The position numbers and the translations under genes are program-made. Shown here in pieces: positions 46,664 through 55,671 of a stretch of DNA of 64,000 bases. Source of the DNA: Oscillatoria princeps RMCB-10. GTDB taxonomy: Bacteria; Cyanobacteriota; Cyanobacteriia; Cyanobacteriales; Oscillatoriaceae. Numbering within the stretch: the stretch's first letter is position 1; every line of letters starts with the position of its first letter. The notes under the pieces were generated by a model. That model saw nothing but the letters and a program-made list of their open reading frames with translations. It was not told the DNA's origin and ran no database searches. The stretch covers positions 32,289 to 96,288 of the forward strand of contig JAHHHT010000034.1 of assembly GCA_019359235.1 (NCBI GenBank), given 5' to 3'.

Positions 46664-47115
46664 GGGTATAAATCTCCCAGAATTAGAGACGGTCCGATGC
46701 CTAACAAATTTTTACTAAATTAAGCTGCACCCTGACATCTGTCACAAGAGAGAACTGTTTCTCTTGGCTCTTTCTGCTCAAAAGCGACTGAAGCGATTAA
46801 CCCGCTTCGCTCAAAGCGAGCAATTCGCCCCGACCGGCAGGCGGAAACTTAGAAGAGGGGGAGCGCGGGAACTCTTGTAGAGACAAGGGTTTATCGCGTC
46901 TGATACGCTAGAGCTTCATAGAGCAGGGAAAAAACTTGTCTTCCTTGTTCCTTCTGCCCTCTTCCTTGTTCCAACGCACGCTGTTTGTGCCGACTTTCCA
47001 GGCGCTCGGGCCACTCTCCGGGCCGCTGGAAGCCCAGCGGTAGGGAGCGTTTACCTGTATCGGGAAGGCAAGTCTGAACAGGTTCGTACTTACTATATAC
47101 TCTGTCAAGCTATCT
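46664..47115. other. Intergenic region before dacB
   Basis: 452 nt; no gene seen. It carries a partial 'gtagagacaagg' repeat near 46877. A TATACT-like -10 is near 47095. Confidence 0.4.
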
Positions 47116-48597
47116 GTGTCTATTAAATTGCATAAAAAATTTACCTTCCCCATCGGGGGGCTGCTGCTCGTTCTGGGCTCCATCCACCTGCGCCCGGCAG
47201 CCGCTTTTGCCCAACCGGCACCCGAAGCGCCAATTTGTCCAGCGCAGCTGGGTGCCGCCATTGATGCGGTGGCCAACCGGCCCCAGTTCAGCCGGTCGAG
47301 TTGGGGAATTCTCGTGGAAACCCTCTCCCCCACCAGCAACCGCACCCTCTACAGCCGGCAGGGAACCCGCTATTTCATACCGGCATCCAATGCCAAACTG
47401 CTCACCACCGCCGCCGCCCTCGAAAAACTCGGCCCCCAGTTTCGCATTCGCACCTCTGTTTACGGCACTCCCCCCAGCAGCGGGCGAGTCTCTTTGCGGG
47501 TTGTGGGGCGCGGCGATCCCAGCTTGACAGACGCCGAGCTCGCCACCCTGGCGCAGCAGCTCAAAAGCCGGGGCGTCACTCAAGTTGAGCAGCTGATTGC
47601 CGATGACGGCTATTTCCAGGGAGAGCCGGTGCACCCCAACTGGGAGTGGGAAGACGTCCAAGCCGGCTACGGTGCGCCCGTCAGCAGTCTGATTCTCAAT
47701 CAAAATGCCATTAACCTGACGCTAGCCCCCCAGAATCCCGGCCAGCCTTTGCAAGTGATCTGGGAGAATCCCCGGGAAGCAGTGGGCTGGCGGCTTGAGA
47801 ACCGCTCCCGCACCGTAGGGCAAAATGACGAGGAGTTTGTGGAAGTGGGCCGCGACCTCAGCGGGCCCGTGCTGCGCGTCAGTGGCCAGCTGCGTGCCGG
47901 TTCGGAGCCGGAGCCGGTGGCTGTAGCGATAACCAATCCAGCGGAAAACTTTTTGGGGCACTTCCGCCAAGCCCTGGAGGCGGAGGGGATTGCCGTGGCG
48001 CGGACTTCTGTCGCCCGCCGCAGCCCGATTGCCGGTGAGGCGGAACTGGCTGCCGTTGAGTCCCCGCCGCTCTCCGAGCTGCTGGAGGAAACCAACCAGG
48101 AGAGCAACAATCTCTATGCCGAAGTTCTCCTGCGCTCCCTGGCTGCCGGTTCGGCTTCCGGGGAAACACTAGCTGCCGGTTTGGAAGTCCTCAAAGCCAC
48201 CTTAACTCGACTGGGAGTTAACCCGGAAAGCTACGTTCCAGAAGACGGTTCCGGGCTGTCTCGCCAGAACCTAGTCAGCCCAGAAGCTTTGGTGCAAACC
48301 CTCAGGGCGATGGCTTCTTCACCTCGGGCAGATATTTACCGCGCCTCTCTGCCGGTTGCCGGTGTCAGCGGCTCCCTCAAGAACCGCTTCCGCGACACCG
48401 CCGCCCAAGGCATTGTGCGAGCCAAAACCGGCACTGTGGGCGGTGTCTTAGCGCTGTCGGGCTATGTCACTCCCCCTGACTACCAGCCCCTCGTTTTTAG
48501 CATTGTCCTCAATCAGTCCAGCCAGCCTCTCGGAACCCAGCGCCAAGCCATTGATCAGATTGTGCTGCTGCTGGCCCGGCTGCAAAACTGTTCGTAA
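47116..48597 (+). CDS. dacB: D-alanyl-D-alanine carboxypeptidase/endopeptidase (PBP4, S13 family)
   Basis: 493 residues from GTG 47116. A signal peptide (FPIGGLLLVLGSIHLRPAAAFA) sends it to the periplasm, where it trims or cleaves peptidoglycan peptides. The three penicillin-binding motifs are present: SNAK (~91), SNN in QESNNLYAEVLL (~330) and KTG in VRAKTGTVGGV (~437). The large insertion between the first two motifs is normal for S13. No good ribosome-binding site precedes the GTG, so the start could shift a few codons. It stands as a single gene. Confidence 0.93.
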   Translation: MSIKLHKKFTFPIGGLLLVLGSIHLRPAAAFAQPAPEAPICPAQLGAAIDAVANRPQFSRSSWGILVETLSPTSNRTLYSRQGTRYFIPASNAKLLTTAAALEKLGPQFRIRTSVYGTPPSSGRVSLRVVGRGDPSLTDAELATLAQQLKSRGVTQVEQLIADDGYFQGEPVHPNWEWEDVQAGYGAPVSSLILNQNAINLTLAPQNPGQPLQVIWENPREAVGWRLENRSRTVGQNDEEFVEVGRDLSGPVLRVSGQLRAGSEPEPVAVAITNPAENFLGHFRQALEAEGIAVARTSVARRSPIAGEAELAAVESPPLSELLEETNQESNNLYAEVLLRSLAAGSASGETLAAGLEVLKATLTRLGVNPESYVPEDGSGLSRQNLVSPEALVQTLRAMASSPRADIYRASLPVAGVSGSLKNRFRDTAAQGIVRAKTGTVGGVLALSGYVTPPDYQPLVFSIVLNQSSQPLGTQRQAIDQIVLLLARLQNCS

Positions 48598-48854
48598 AGC
48601 AATCATTCGGATTTTATGCTTTTCTGTAGCCTGTTTTCCTTTATCAGCCTTAACTCTAGAAAAGCATATTTTCTAAAATACGTTTGTACACTTTATAAAT
48701 TTTTCCTGTGGGACATCACCCGGCACCCAAGGTGAGCGGAGGGGGTTGGGGTGTGGGGTTCCGCGTTGTGGGGGCCGGTGCGGGGGCCATCGGGTGTCAG
48801 GGCGGCCACGGGGGGCCGCCCCTACAGTGCCATCCTTTGGATGAGCGACGCGGG

Positions 48855-49859
48855 TTAGTAACCCCGCTCCTCCTCGTACTCAGGAGCCTTAGTTTTTTCA
48901 GGGATATTGACCCGAGGAGCCTTGTAGGGCTTCGGCGACTCATCGTCCGCCCAGGCATCCGCTTCTACATCCTCGTACTCATACTCCTCTTCGTACTCAC
49001 GCTCCTCGTAGCGCCGGGGTGGGGGAGCGTACTTGCGAGGTTCGTAGTTTTCTCGCGGCTTCGCTTCCCGCCAGTTTTCTTCTTCCTCTAAATCTTCTTC
49101 ATAGTAAAGCGATTCCGCCGGCTGCTGCTGGCGCAGGGGCTGGCGCACCACCGGTTCCGGCTGGGGCTCTTCCCACTCGTCATCATCCCACGGTTGCGCC
49201 GCCGGCGCTGCAGTGCGGACCGGCTCAGGTGCCGGCGTGCGAGCGCCGGTGCCCAGCTGCTTGTCAGCGCTCGCCACCGGCGCGTAATAGGTTTCCTCCG
49301 CCTCGCGCTCCCACGGCGGCTGGCCAATGCCCAGGCGCTCCAGCACGCCCACAGTCAGCTGAACCAGGCGCTCCTCTGCGCCCTCAAACACGATCAGGCG
49401 GTTGGGCCCACTGCTGACAATTTCCTCCACCGGCAGCTCGTAGGTGCTCAGCACCTGCTCGGGGATGAGCGGCAGTCCCAAAGAGGCCACGATCAGCGAC
49501 AGGAGCTTGCCAGTTTCCAGATTAAACTTGAAACCGCGCACCCTGCCCAGCATTTCGCCGGTTTCGGTGATCACTTCGCTGTTAATCAGACTGCTGTAGG
49601 CGTCAACGTCAATCTCTTCTATGACGTTCTCATCCTCAACCAGGATCACGTCCCCGATCTGGCTAATGCTGCTCAGGAGCATAAACCGGGGCATACCGGC
49701 GACCGAGAGCAGGTTGTCTCGCAGACCGAGTGCCACAACCTCCCGCCGGTCGATGTCTACCAATAGCTCCTTAACTACCCCCAGGCGCTTGCCGGTGTCG
49801 CGGGTGATCACTTGGGTATTTAAAACGTCTGAGCGCTGGCGGATTTGTTCAGATGTCAT
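48855..49859 (-). CDS. PRC-barrel domain protein with acidic/Tyr-rich tail
   Basis: 334 residues. Two PRC-barrel domains (about 5-80, DVLNTQVITRDTGKRLGVVKEL; 85-165, INSEVITETGEMLGRVRGF) are followed by a long disordered tail rich in Glu, Tyr and Pro (YEEREYEEEYEYEDVEADAW). PRC barrels serve as adaptor modules in RNA processing and photosynthetic complex assembly. The tail suggests multivalent binding. It lies between dacB (convergent) and smc (same strand, about 230 nt upstream). Confidence 0.85.
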   Translation of the reverse strand: MTSEQIRQRSDVLNTQVITRDTGKRLGVVKELLVDIDRREVVALGLRDNLLSVAGMPRFMLLSSISQIGDVILVEDENVIEEIDVDAYSSLINSEVITETGEMLGRVRGFKFNLETGKLLSLIVASLGLPLIPEQVLSTYELPVEEIVSSGPNRLIVFEGAEERLVQLTVGVLERLGIGQPPWEREAEETYYAPVASADKQLGTGARTPAPEPVRTAAPAAQPWDDDEWEEPQPEPVVRQPLRQQQPAESLYYEEDLEEEENWREAKPRENYEPRKYAPPPRRYEEREYEEEYEYEDVEADAWADDESPKPYKAPRVNIPEKTKAPEYEEERGY

Positions 49860-50089
49860 TCTGTTGCGAGTCCTGCTCTCGAATCCTATTTTTTTTAGCC
49901 GTTAGGTGTCAGGTGTCAGGCGTCAGGCGTCAGTTGCTTTCTTTTCACCTCAAACCCGTGTGGGATCGCGGGCGAGCAGCCACCGCTGACCGGGACTGCA
50001 GGGGCGGCTTGAATACAGCGATGAGCTTGTTCCACAACTGTCTCGGGTGAACCCGCCCCTGCAACCTCTTAACACAACTATATATAAAA

Positions 50090-53000
50090 TTACACAGAAG
50101 CACTGCTCGACTGCAACTTCAGCCCAATCACTTGGGTGTGAGCTCCTCTGGCTTGAGTGACGCCGATCAGGCACTCTGGCGACTTGATCATCGGACCCTT
50201 GTGGCTGACCACAATAAACTGGGCTTGTTTAGCATGTTGCTTAATCATTCTAGCCAATCGCTCCACGTTTGCCTCGTCCAGGAACATGTCAACCTCATCA
50301 AAAGCGTAGAACGGCGAAGGGCGGTAGCGCTGCAGGGCAAAGATAAAACTCAGCGCGGTCAGGGATTTTTCGCCCCCCGACATAGACGCCAGGCGCTGCA
50401 CCGGCTTGCCCTTGGGGTGGGCGACCAAGTTCAGACCGCTGTTGAGCGGCTCCTCCGGATCGTCCAGCGTCAGAGTGCCGTCGCCCTCAGACAGTTCGGC
50501 AAAAATCCCCTGAAAGTTTTCGTTCACCGCGTCGAAAGCTTCTTTAAACGCCCGCAGCCGCAGCGTCGTAAAATTCTCAATCCGCAGCAGCAGTTCAGTG
50601 CGCTCCGCTTCCAGCGTCGCCAGTTTCTGGCTGAGCTCATCCAAGCGAGCTTGAGTGCGGTCGTACTCTTCGAGCGCCAGCATGTTCACCGGCTCCATAG
50701 CCTGCAGCCGTTTTTGCAGAGCGCGCAGATTCTGCTGCAAAGACGGCAAACTGCGGGTTTCTTCCGTATCGGGCACCGCCGGCAAAGTTTCGGGCAGCTC
50801 CGCCCTTCGCGCTTCCAGCTGGCTTTGCAAGCTCAAAAGCTCCTCCCGACGCCCCTGCTGGGTTTCCTGGAGCTTTTGCAGCTGCCACTGCAACTGCTGG
50901 AAGGCCAAATGCCGCTCTCGCAGCAACCCCTCAGCGGTGTCCCGCGCCTGTTTCTCCGAGCCCAACCGGCTCTCCAGCTCAGCCAGTTGGGCCTTGATTT
51001 GGGCCATCCGCTCCTGGAGGGCGGACAGATCGCTGCTGGCGGCGGTGTGCTGGCTGTTCGCGGCATCCAGCTGCAGGCGGTATTCCTCCAGACGCCGGTG
51101 GGATTCCTGAATTTTTTCTTCCAGGCGCAGGCGCTGATTTTGCAGGTCTTGCAGCCTTTGCTCGGCTGAGCGCAGAGCCCGCTCGCACTCCGTGAACTTG
51201 GCCTCTCGCGCCCGCAGCTCGACTTGCAAAAGCTGCCACTCACTGTGGGTTTGGGACTGCTCCAATTCAGCCATTGCTTGCCGGTACTGCTGCAGCTGGG
51301 CTTCCGCAGCCGGCAGCTCCACGTCCAGCACTTGCAGGCGTCCTCGGGCGTCGGAGAGTTCTTGGTTGTTTTTCAGCAGTTGCGAGCTCAGCTGCTCCTG
51401 CTGCGCTGTCGCGTTTTTGAGTTCGGTTTGCAGCTGCTCCGCTTTCAGCTGGCTTTCCCGCTGCAGCTGCTTGGCTTCCTGCAGTTCGGCGGTTCGCGTC
51501 TTGAGCCCCGCTCCCACCTGGCTGATAATTTGGGCGCAGCGGTCGAGAACCCGCTCAATTTCTTGCAGGCGCTCTCGCAAGGCAACTGTTTCGGCGGATT
51601 CGCCGGCGGTGCCGGTGCCGAAGTGCAAGCGGGAGCCGCCGCCGCTGCTGCTGCCGCCGGTCATCGCTCCGGTTGTTTCGAGCAAGTCGCCGTCCAGGGT
51701 GACGATGCGGTATTGCCCCATTTCCCGGCGGGCGCTGTGCAGGCTGTCGAAAACGGCGGTGTTGCCGAAGATGTAGGCGAAGATGTCGCGGTAGCGGGGG
51801 TCGCAGTCAATTAGCCTGACGGCGTAGTCGATGAACCCCTCGACGGAGAGGGGGGTGAGGGGGAATCGCCCCGGCTTGATTTTGTTGAGGGGCAAGAATG
51901 TGGCCCGACCGGCTCGCTTTTGCTTGAGCAGTTCTATGCCTGCAGCCGCCACGCCGTCATCTTCGACGACCAGATTGGCCAGACGCCCGCCGGCTGCGAT
52001 TTCCAAGGCCAGCTGAAATCGCGGCTCCACTCGGCCCAAGTGGGCGACTAGCCCGCACACGCCCGGGATGCCGGTCTGCAAAATCATCTGGGTGGCACCG
52101 GTGCCGCTCGCTTCCAGCATCGCTTGGGCTTGGGCTTCCAGTTTGTCGAGCTGGCGCTGCTTGTCGCGCTGTTCAGATAGCAGGCGCTTTTGGGTTTCCT
52201 GCTGGGTTTGCAGTTCGGCTTCTGCGGCGGCTACAGTTTGCGCCAAGGCTTCTACTTGCTGGGACAAGCCGGCACGCTGCGTCAAAATTTCTGCGTGTTC
52301 TGCTTGCTTTTCTGCAATTTTGTGGTATAATGCCTGCAAAGAAACTGTTTGCTCTTGGATTTGTTTTTCTAGCCGGTCGGCGCGTTCTTTCAGGGTGGCG
52401 GAACTGGTGCGCAGGGGGTCGAGGGTTTTCTGGAGGGCTTCGATTTGCCGGTGCAGGTCGGTTTGCTGGCCGGCCCAGGCTTCGGCGCTCGCCGCCAGGG
52501 CTTCGGCTTGCTGCCGGCAAGAGTCCTGGGCGCTCTGGGCTTCCTCCCGCGCCGCGCCCAGTCCTGCTAGCTGCTGGGATTGCCCCTCGATTTGGTGGCA
52601 AGTTTCTGCAAGATTTTGCTGGTGGGTGTTGACTTCTTTTTCAGTTTGTGCTATACGCTGTTCGGTTTCGCGGCGAGCGGAAAGCAAGTCGCGCTGCCGG
52701 TTTTGCAGCTGCCGGTGTTCTGCTTCTTGGGTGGCGAGGGCGGATTGCACGGCGAGGAGTTCTTCTTCGCCGAGGGATTTGACGAGGGCGTTGAGCCGGT
52801 CGAGTTCGGCAGTGGATTCTTGGATTTGGGCTAGGAGTGCGGCGTGCCCGGCGGTCAGTTCGGCGCTTTCGCGGTCGCCCGCTTCTATCTGTTCGCGGAG
52901 CTGCCACTCTTGCTGCTGCTGCTTTTGGAAGAGCAGCACGGCTTCCCAGAGTTCTTTTTGCTGGAGTTCGGCGCGGAGTTTTTGGTATTTTTCGGCTTTG

Positions 53001-53755
53001 GCGCGGTCAGCCGCCAGCCGGTCGCGCTGGGACACCAGCTCTCGTTCGATGATGCGGCTGCGCTCTTCGCGCTCTTTAACTTCGTCTAGTTTTTCTTTGG
53101 CTAGGGCAATTTTGCGGTCGAACTGGGCGACACCGGCAAGTTCGTCGATAATCTCGCGGCGTTCGCGGGGGTTCATGGTGATGATGCCGGTGACGTCCCC
53201 TTGCAGCACGACGTTGTACCCTTCGGGGTAGATGCGCAGCAGGTTGAGCTGGTCGTGCAGTTCGGTGAGGGTGGAGGGGCTGCCGTTGATGTAATAGGTG
53301 GAGGTGTAGGTGCCCTGTTTTGTCACCCGCAGTTTGCGCATCACGCTCCATTCCAGGAGGTGGGACGCCGGGATTGGGGGATTTGGGGATTCTGCTGAGC
53401 CGTTTTGCCCGCCGGTTTCATCGGTTTCACCGGCATCATCGCTCGCGGTTGGCTGGTAATCTGTTTTTGCGGCGAGGAAATCCGGCGCGTCAGATATGTC
53501 AAATGTGACGCTGACGCTGGCTTCGACGGTGCCGCGCCCGTTGAGTTGGCTGTGGCTGACTAAATCGGGCAAGCGTTCCGCCCGCATTCCCTTGGAGGAG
53601 GAGAGTCCGAGGGCGAAGAGGAGGGCGTCGAGGATGTTGGATTTGCCTGACCCGTTTGGCCCAGAAACTACGGTAAATACCGGCAGCAGCGGAATCGCTG
53701 TCGTCCCGCCGAAGGATTTGAAGTTGGTGAGTTCCAGGCGCTTGATGTGAACCAT
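50090..53755 (-). CDS. smc: Chromosome segregation protein SMC
   Basis: 1,221 residues. ATPase of the condensin complex that organises chromosomes. Walker A GPNGSGKSNILDALLFALG (~33), long coiled coils, a hinge near 560-680 (IPGVCGLVAHLGRVEPRFQL), then signature MSGGEKSLTALSF (~1128) and Walker B FYAFDEVDMFLDEAN (~1150). The N-terminal head contains an extra loop, GETDETGGQNGSAESPNPP, whose DNA ('gattgggggatttgggg') looks repeat-derived. ScpA/ScpB are not in the window. Confidence 0.97.
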   Translation of the reverse strand: MVHIKRLELTNFKSFGGTTAIPLLPVFTVVSGPNGSGKSNILDALLFALGLSSSKGMRAERLPDLVSHSQLNGRGTVEASVSVTFDISDAPDFLAAKTDYQPTASDDAGETDETGGQNGSAESPNPPIPASHLLEWSVMRKLRVTKQGTYTSTYYINGSPSTLTELHDQLNLLRIYPEGYNVVLQGDVTGIITMNPRERREIIDELAGVAQFDRKIALAKEKLDEVKEREERSRIIERELVSQRDRLAADRAKAEKYQKLRAELQQKELWEAVLLFQKQQQQEWQLREQIEAGDRESAELTAGHAALLAQIQESTAELDRLNALVKSLGEEELLAVQSALATQEAEHRQLQNRQRDLLSARRETEQRIAQTEKEVNTHQQNLAETCHQIEGQSQQLAGLGAAREEAQSAQDSCRQQAEALAASAEAWAGQQTDLHRQIEALQKTLDPLRTSSATLKERADRLEKQIQEQTVSLQALYHKIAEKQAEHAEILTQRAGLSQQVEALAQTVAAAEAELQTQQETQKRLLSEQRDKQRQLDKLEAQAQAMLEASGTGATQMILQTGIPGVCGLVAHLGRVEPRFQLALEIAAGGRLANLVVEDDGVAAAGIELLKQKRAGRATFLPLNKIKPGRFPLTPLSVEGFIDYAVRLIDCDPRYRDIFAYIFGNTAVFDSLHSARREMGQYRIVTLDGDLLETTGAMTGGSSSGGGSRLHFGTGTAGESAETVALRERLQEIERVLDRCAQIISQVGAGLKTRTAELQEAKQLQRESQLKAEQLQTELKNATAQQEQLSSQLLKNNQELSDARGRLQVLDVELPAAEAQLQQYRQAMAELEQSQTHSEWQLLQVELRAREAKFTECERALRSAEQRLQDLQNQRLRLEEKIQESHRRLEEYRLQLDAANSQHTAASSDLSALQERMAQIKAQLAELESRLGSEKQARDTAEGLLRERHLAFQQLQWQLQKLQETQQGRREELLSLQSQLEARRAELPETLPAVPDTEETRSLPSLQQNLRALQKRLQAMEPVNMLALEEYDRTQARLDELSQKLATLEAERTELLLRIENFTTLRLRAFKEAFDAVNENFQGIFAELSEGDGTLTLDDPEEPLNSGLNLVAHPKGKPVQRLASMSGGEKSLTALSFIFALQRYRPSPFYAFDEVDMFLDEANVERLARMIKQHAKQAQFIVVSHKGPMIKSPECLIGVTQARGAHTQVIGLKLQSSSASV

Positions 53756-54506
53756 GCAGGCTGGGGGCCAGGTTTGGGGGGGAGGTAAAGGGGTTATCTC
53801 TCAGTTTAGCGATGCTGTACGCGGGATCGCGGGGGCTATCGGGATGAAAGGTGGTTGGGCGTGGGGCGTCGGGCGTGGGGCTGGGGTACGCCGCTCCTGC
53901 ACAGCCGCAACGCTTGCGCACGCTCGCTGGTTAATCCTCACGTTCAAACAGTTGAGATCCCCCCCAGCCCCCCTAAAAAAGGTGGGAGCCAGAACTATCT
54001 GTTTCGGGACTTACGCACAACTATGAAAGAAACCGGGTTTCTGGTTCTGGAACGAGGTCTGATAGTCTTGACTTCTGGTTCAGAAACCCGGTTTCTGCGT
54101 GTCCTATGTTTCCCGATTACATTAGCTTGCAATCGGCAATATAGGGTGTCTAATTGAGCTGTGATTTTTTTACTTTTTTTAACCGCCTAGACGCCAAGAG
54201 CGCCAAGCAAAGAAAATTGAGAGGGTTCTCACAAATTATTTAGAGCTGCTTTTGGGTTTGCCAAAGAGCTTGGAAGGCGGGCTGAATTCTGGTTTAAGCG
54301 AGAACCTCACCCTGATGTCCTCCCCCCACCCCTCATCCCCAGAGGGCGCAGGCTCACCTCTGGAGTCTGGAGAGTGGGGTGATGGGTGCGGGAGGGCGAG
54401 GGTTCCTGCAGCTAATGCCGATGCCCATCCCATCCAAAAGTTGCCGATATGTAACATGATTCCAGAGAATAGTGTATAATAGCAATAGCGTGAAGTAGGA
54501 GAAGTT
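53756..54506. other. Repeat-rich intergenic region
   Basis: About 750 nt without a supported gene. It holds 'gatcccccccagccccccta' (53957-53976), GAAACCGGGTTTC cores at 54029-54044 and 54080-54096, a 'cgccaagagcgccaag' repeat (54190-54207), and the promoter of the toxin-antitoxin pair with TATAAT at 54475-54480. Confidence 0.55.
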
Positions 54507-54794
54507 ATGACAGCACCGGCCCAGTCACAAGAAACCACAATCGAGCTGAAACTCAGCGAAGATCATAAGAAGACCCTGGAAAAAGCTGCCGCCAAAAGGT
54601 GCATGACCCTGAGCGAGTATCTGCTCGACCTCGCCCTGAATGCAGCTACAGAAGAAATCCCAGAGCCAGAATCAATTGTTCTGTCTGAGCGGGACTGGGA
54701 AATATTTGTCTCCGCACTCGAAAACCCTCCGGAACTCAATCCGAGGCTGAAAGCGGCCATCAAAAGGTACAGAGAGGAATATGAAAAGGAATGA
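54507..54794 (+). CDS. DUF1778 (TacA-type) antitoxin
   Basis: 95 residues. The N-terminal ribbon-helix-helix (TTIELKLSEDHKKTLEKAAA...MTLSEYLLDLAL) binds operator DNA. The C-terminal tail (ERDWEIFVSALENPPELNPR) is the usual toxin-neutralising segment. AGGAG lies just before the ATG and TATAAT at 54475-54480. It precedes a GNAT gene by 3 nt, so it should repress its own operon and block the toxin. Confidence 0.9.
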   Translation: MTAPAQSQETTIELKLSEDHKKTLEKAAAKRCMTLSEYLLDLALNAATEEIPEPESIVLSERDWEIFVSALENPPELNPRLKAAIKRYREEYEKE

Positions 54795-54797
54795 GCG

Positions 54798-55304
54798 ATG
54801 AAATGGATTTTTTGCCCCATAGATGATAGCCGGGTAAGAAAGGAAAATTTCGACTGTGGCGTTACGGAATTAAATGACTACCTGAAAAAATACGCCAGAC
54901 AAAACCATATAAGAGGAATGGCCACAACCTTTGTGGCTATTCCCCAAGATGGAGACGGGCGAGTTTCAGGTTATTATTCCAGCAGCATGGGTGAAATTAA
55001 ACGCGAGTTGTTGCCCGAACAGTACAGGAGAAGGTTGCCCCGTTACCCTGTTCCGGCTATGCGCATTGGAAAACTTGCTGTAGATCGAGCAATGCAGGGT
55101 AGAGGACTGGGAGAAAAACTTCTAGTGGATGCGCTTAATAAAGCAGTTCGCCTGTCAGCGGATGTAGGAGTATTTGCGGTGACAGTTGATGCCCTCAATG
55201 AGCGAGCAAAGGAGTTTTATGTCAGATACGGTTTCCTGCCATTAGAAAGCAGCGAGCTTTCACTGTTTATTCCAATCACACGGATAGTGGAAGCTTTTGA
55301 ATAG
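54798..55304 (+). CDS. GNAT acetyltransferase toxin (TacT-like)
   Basis: 168 residues. N-terminal FDCGVTELNDYLKKYARQ is characteristic of toxin-type GNATs. The acetyl-CoA loop is QGRGLGEKLL, and FYVRYGFLP carries the catalytic-type Tyr. Such toxins acetylate the amino group of aminoacyl-tRNAs and stop translation. The target tRNA cannot be read from the sequence. Its ribosome-binding site overlaps the end of the antitoxin gene, so the pair is coupled. Confidence 0.9.
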   Translation: MKWIFCPIDDSRVRKENFDCGVTELNDYLKKYARQNHIRGMATTFVAIPQDGDGRVSGYYSSSMGEIKRELLPEQYRRRLPRYPVPAMRIGKLAVDRAMQGRGLGEKLLVDALNKAVRLSADVGVFAVTVDALNERAKEFYVRYGFLPLESSELSLFIPITRIVEAFE

Positions 55305-55671
55305 CTTAAAAGAAGTGCCGGTGGCCCCACCGGCAATCCCCCCACCGGCCATGAACTCGCCCCACTGTCAACCTGCCTCCGCCCACACACTTTTCTTCTG
55401 CCAGCCAGTAGAAATGATTGGCAACATTCTCTTGATTCAGCTTCCTTGGCGCTGGCGTCTTGGCGGTTCATTTGAAAAGAAAAATTAATTGAAAACACTT
55501 TAACCGGGAAAATCTCAAATAACCGCTCTCCAAAGCCGGTGCCCCACGCCGCAAGCCCCATGCGGGCGTGCCCGGTGCCGGCGCGCCCCATCCCCGGTGC
55601 CCAATTCCGGAATCCCCACATCTCCCTAAACCGACAAGTAACATAGAAGCGATGGGAAGAAGGAATTACGG
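55305..55671. other. Intergenic region with repeats
   Basis: No gene seen. It holds a 'cttggcg' repeat (55440-55470) and a GC-rich 'gccccatgcgggcgtgcccgg' tract (55555-55610). Confidence 0.4.
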
